NCBI GenBank assembly: GCA_031258035.1
Contig: JAIRNL010000227.1
Span: forward strand, 1-7,886
Source of the DNA: Azoarcus sp.
Lineage (GTDB): Bacteria > Pseudomonadota > Gammaproteobacteria > Burkholderiales > Rhodocyclaceae
Reading direction: 5' to 3'
Length of the DNA: 7,886 nucleotides
A program made the position numbers and the translations under genes. A model generated the notes under the pieces. That model had not been told where the DNA came from. It saw nothing but the letters and a program-made list of their open reading frames with translations, and did not search any database. Shown one piece after another: positions 6,996-7,886 of the stretch (position 1 is its first letter; each line of letters opens with the position of its first letter).

Positions 6996-7016
6996 GCGGC
7001 GGACACGATCCGCCGC
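6996..7016 (-). other. Perfect hairpin in the rpsB-tsf spacer
   Basis: On the minus strand GCGGCGGA (7016-7009 read as the left arm) pairs perfectly with TCCGCCGC (7003-6996) around the five-base loop TCGTG, giving an 8-bp stem with seven G-C pairs. It begins 18 bases after the rpsB stop and ends about 18 bases before the tsf Shine-Dalgarno. No run of T follows it, so it is not a standard intrinsic terminator. A role as an attenuator, processing site or barrier to 3' exonucleases that sets the rpsB:tsf ratio is plausible but unproven. Confidence 0.6.
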
Positions 7017-7034
7017 AACGGGTTTCGGACGAAA

Positions 7035-7799
7035 TCAGGCTTCGGCCTGCTCGCCGCCCTCCTCATCCTCGAGTTCGATGAATTCCTCGCTGCCTTCCGC
7101 CTCGACGATTTCCGTCCGCGCCTGACTGCGGCCTTGCAGCACGGCATCGGCCACGCCCCGCGCATAGAGACGGATGGCGCGGGAAGAATCGTCGTTGCCG
7201 GGGATCACATAATCCACGCCATCGGGCGAGTGGTTCGTATCGACCACCGCGACGACCGGGATGCCCAGTTTTTGCGCTTCGGTAATGGCGATTTTGTGAT
7301 AACCGACGTCGATCACGAACAAGGCATCGGGCAGGCCGCCCATGTCCTTGATGCCGCCGATCGACTTGTGCAGTTTTTCCAGCTCGCGCCGCGTCATCAG
7401 GGCTTCGCGCTTGGAGAGCGTCTCGACCGAGCCGTCTGCGACCAGCGCCTCCAGCTCCTTCAGGCGCTTGATCGACTGCTTGACCGTCTTGAAATTGGTG
7501 AGCATACCGCCCAACCAGCGTTCATCGACGTACGGCATGCTGGCGCGCCGGGCCTCCTCGGCGAGAATCTCGCGCGCCTGGCGCTTGGTGCTCACAAAGA
7601 GGATCGTGCCGCGGTTGGACACGAGCTTGCGCACGAAATCCATTGCTTCGTTGTACTTGACCAGCGTCTTTTCGAGATTGACGATGTGGATCTTGTTGCG
7701 GTGGCCGAAGATGTAAGGTGCCATCTTCGGGTTCCAGAAGCGGGTTTGGTGGCCAAAATGGACGCCCGCTTCGAGCATCTGGCGCATCGTGACAGACAT
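7035..7799 (-). CDS. rpsB: 30S ribosomal protein S2
   Basis: S2 is a protein of the 30S subunit, bound late in assembly between head and body, and is needed to recruit S1. The product is 254 residues. Family blocks run in order: MLEAGVHFGHQTRFWNPKM at 8-26, IFGHRNKIHIVNLEKTL at 30-46, ERWLGGMLTNFKTVKQSIKR at 93-112, GGIKDMGGLPDALFVIDVG at 148-166, AITEAQKLGIPVVAVVDTN at 171-189, and GVDYVIPGNDDS at 194-205. Residues from about 231 form a strongly acidic tail (EEFIELEDEEGGEQAEA), common in beta- and gammaproteobacteria. The ATG at 7799 gives the MSVTMRQML start; GGAG lies eleven bases upstream. The frame stays open another 29 arginine-rich codons to the window edge, but no S2 protein I know carries such an extension. 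It is the first gene of the string, followed by tsf after 71 bases. Confidence 0.99.
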   Translation of the reverse strand: MSVTMRQMLEAGVHFGHQTRFWNPKMAPYIFGHRNKIHIVNLEKTLVKYNEAMDFVRKLVSNRGTILFVSTKRQAREILAEEARRASMPYVDERWLGGMLTNFKTVKQSIKRLKELEALVADGSVETLSKREALMTRRELEKLHKSIGGIKDMGGLPDALFVIDVGYHKIAITEAQKLGIPVVAVVDTNHSPDGVDYVIPGNDDSSRAIRLYARGVADAVLQGRSQARTEIVEAEGSEEFIELEDEEGGEQAEA

Positions 7800-7886
7800 G
7801 TGTGGTGTAACTCCGATTTTCAGGGTTGTCCTCCGCCGGTGCCCGCCGGAACCTCCCGAAAGAAGCCCCGACCCGTATCGCCGCAT
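7800..7886 (-). promoter_or_regulatory. rpsB 5' leader (partial)
   Basis: This 87-base stretch before rpsB holds no supported gene. Read on the minus strand it contains three purine-rich Shine-Dalgarno-like elements: GGGAGGT at 7851-7857, GGAGG at 7830-7834 and GGAG at 7811-7814; only the last is placed to serve the rpsB start. The element CCGGCGG occurs twice, ten bases apart (7833-7839 and 7843-7849), and its CCGG cores can pair into a 4-bp stem with a 6-base loop. In E. coli, S2 represses its own operon through the rpsB leader; similar control here is inference only. The promoter is presumably outside the window, as I see no convincing -35/-10 pair. Confidence 0.4.
7811..7814 (-). promoter_or_regulatory. 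Ribosome binding site of rpsB
   Basis: The minus strand reads GGAG eleven bases before the ATG at 7799. The spacing is somewhat long but workable, and the site supports that ATG over the upstream in-frame codons. Confidence 0.65.

Noticed and set aside
7800..7886. N-terminal extension of S2 from an ATG at the window edge, in frame with rpsB
   Set aside because: The 29 extra residues are Gly/Arg-rich and absent from S2 proteins, and the functional ribosome site would fall inside the gene. The ATG at 7799 gives the family start.
1..7886. Search for a mobile element, CRISPR array, tRNA, toxin-antitoxin, phage or undescribed system
   Set aside because: The window is filled end to end by nine conserved housekeeping genes with spacers no longer than 87 bases. 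No terminal repeats, spacer arrays, integrase-like proteins or unassigned coding space remain.

Overview
The window is a compact, GC-rich block of nine genes, all read from the minus strand, with no gap over about 90 bases. In transcription order (high to low coordinate) they are rpsB, tsf, pyrH, frr, uppS, cdsA, dxr, rseP and the first 164 codons of bamA. It is a conserved translation/cell-envelope cluster of Gram-negative bacteria. Placing uppS and cdsA before dxr (rather than dxr before uppS and cdsA, as in Escherichia coli) and an S2 protein that starts MSVTM both point to a betaproteobacterium. The genus cannot be fixed from this sequence alone.

Layout: positions 7800-7886 hold the rpsB leader and its ribosome binding site. 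Positions 7035-7799 encode ribosomal protein S2. A 71-base spacer with a perfect 8-bp hairpin and a strong ribosome binding site leads into tsf (6049-6963, EF-Ts). pyrH (5330-6052, UMP kinase) overlaps tsf by four bases, and frr (4763-5320, ribosome recycling factor) follows after nine. A 50-base spacer leads to uppS (3939-4712, undecaprenyl diphosphate synthase). cdsA (3083-3946, CDP-diacylglycerol synthase) overlaps uppS by eight bases, dxr (1864-3072, DXP reductoisomerase) follows ten bases later, and rseP (503-1867, site-2 protease) overlaps dxr by four. bamA begins at 494 and runs off the left edge.

Together the first half serves protein synthesis (S2, EF-Ts, recycling factor) and pyrimidine nucleotide supply (UMP kinase). 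The second half serves the envelope: Dxr commits carbon to isoprenoid precursors by the MEP pathway, UppS turns isoprenoid units into the lipid carrier for peptidoglycan and O-antigen, CdsA makes the activated phospholipid precursor, BamA inserts outer-membrane proteins, and RseP belongs to the envelope-stress response that senses failure of that step. The overlaps suggest translational coupling and a polycistronic message.

I found no mobile element, CRISPR array, RNA gene, intrinsic terminator or undescribed system. Points worth a second look are modest: the rpsB-tsf hairpin, the rpsB leader, a cluster of homopolymer runs in cdsA, and two substitutions at conserved positions in EF-Ts and Dxr.
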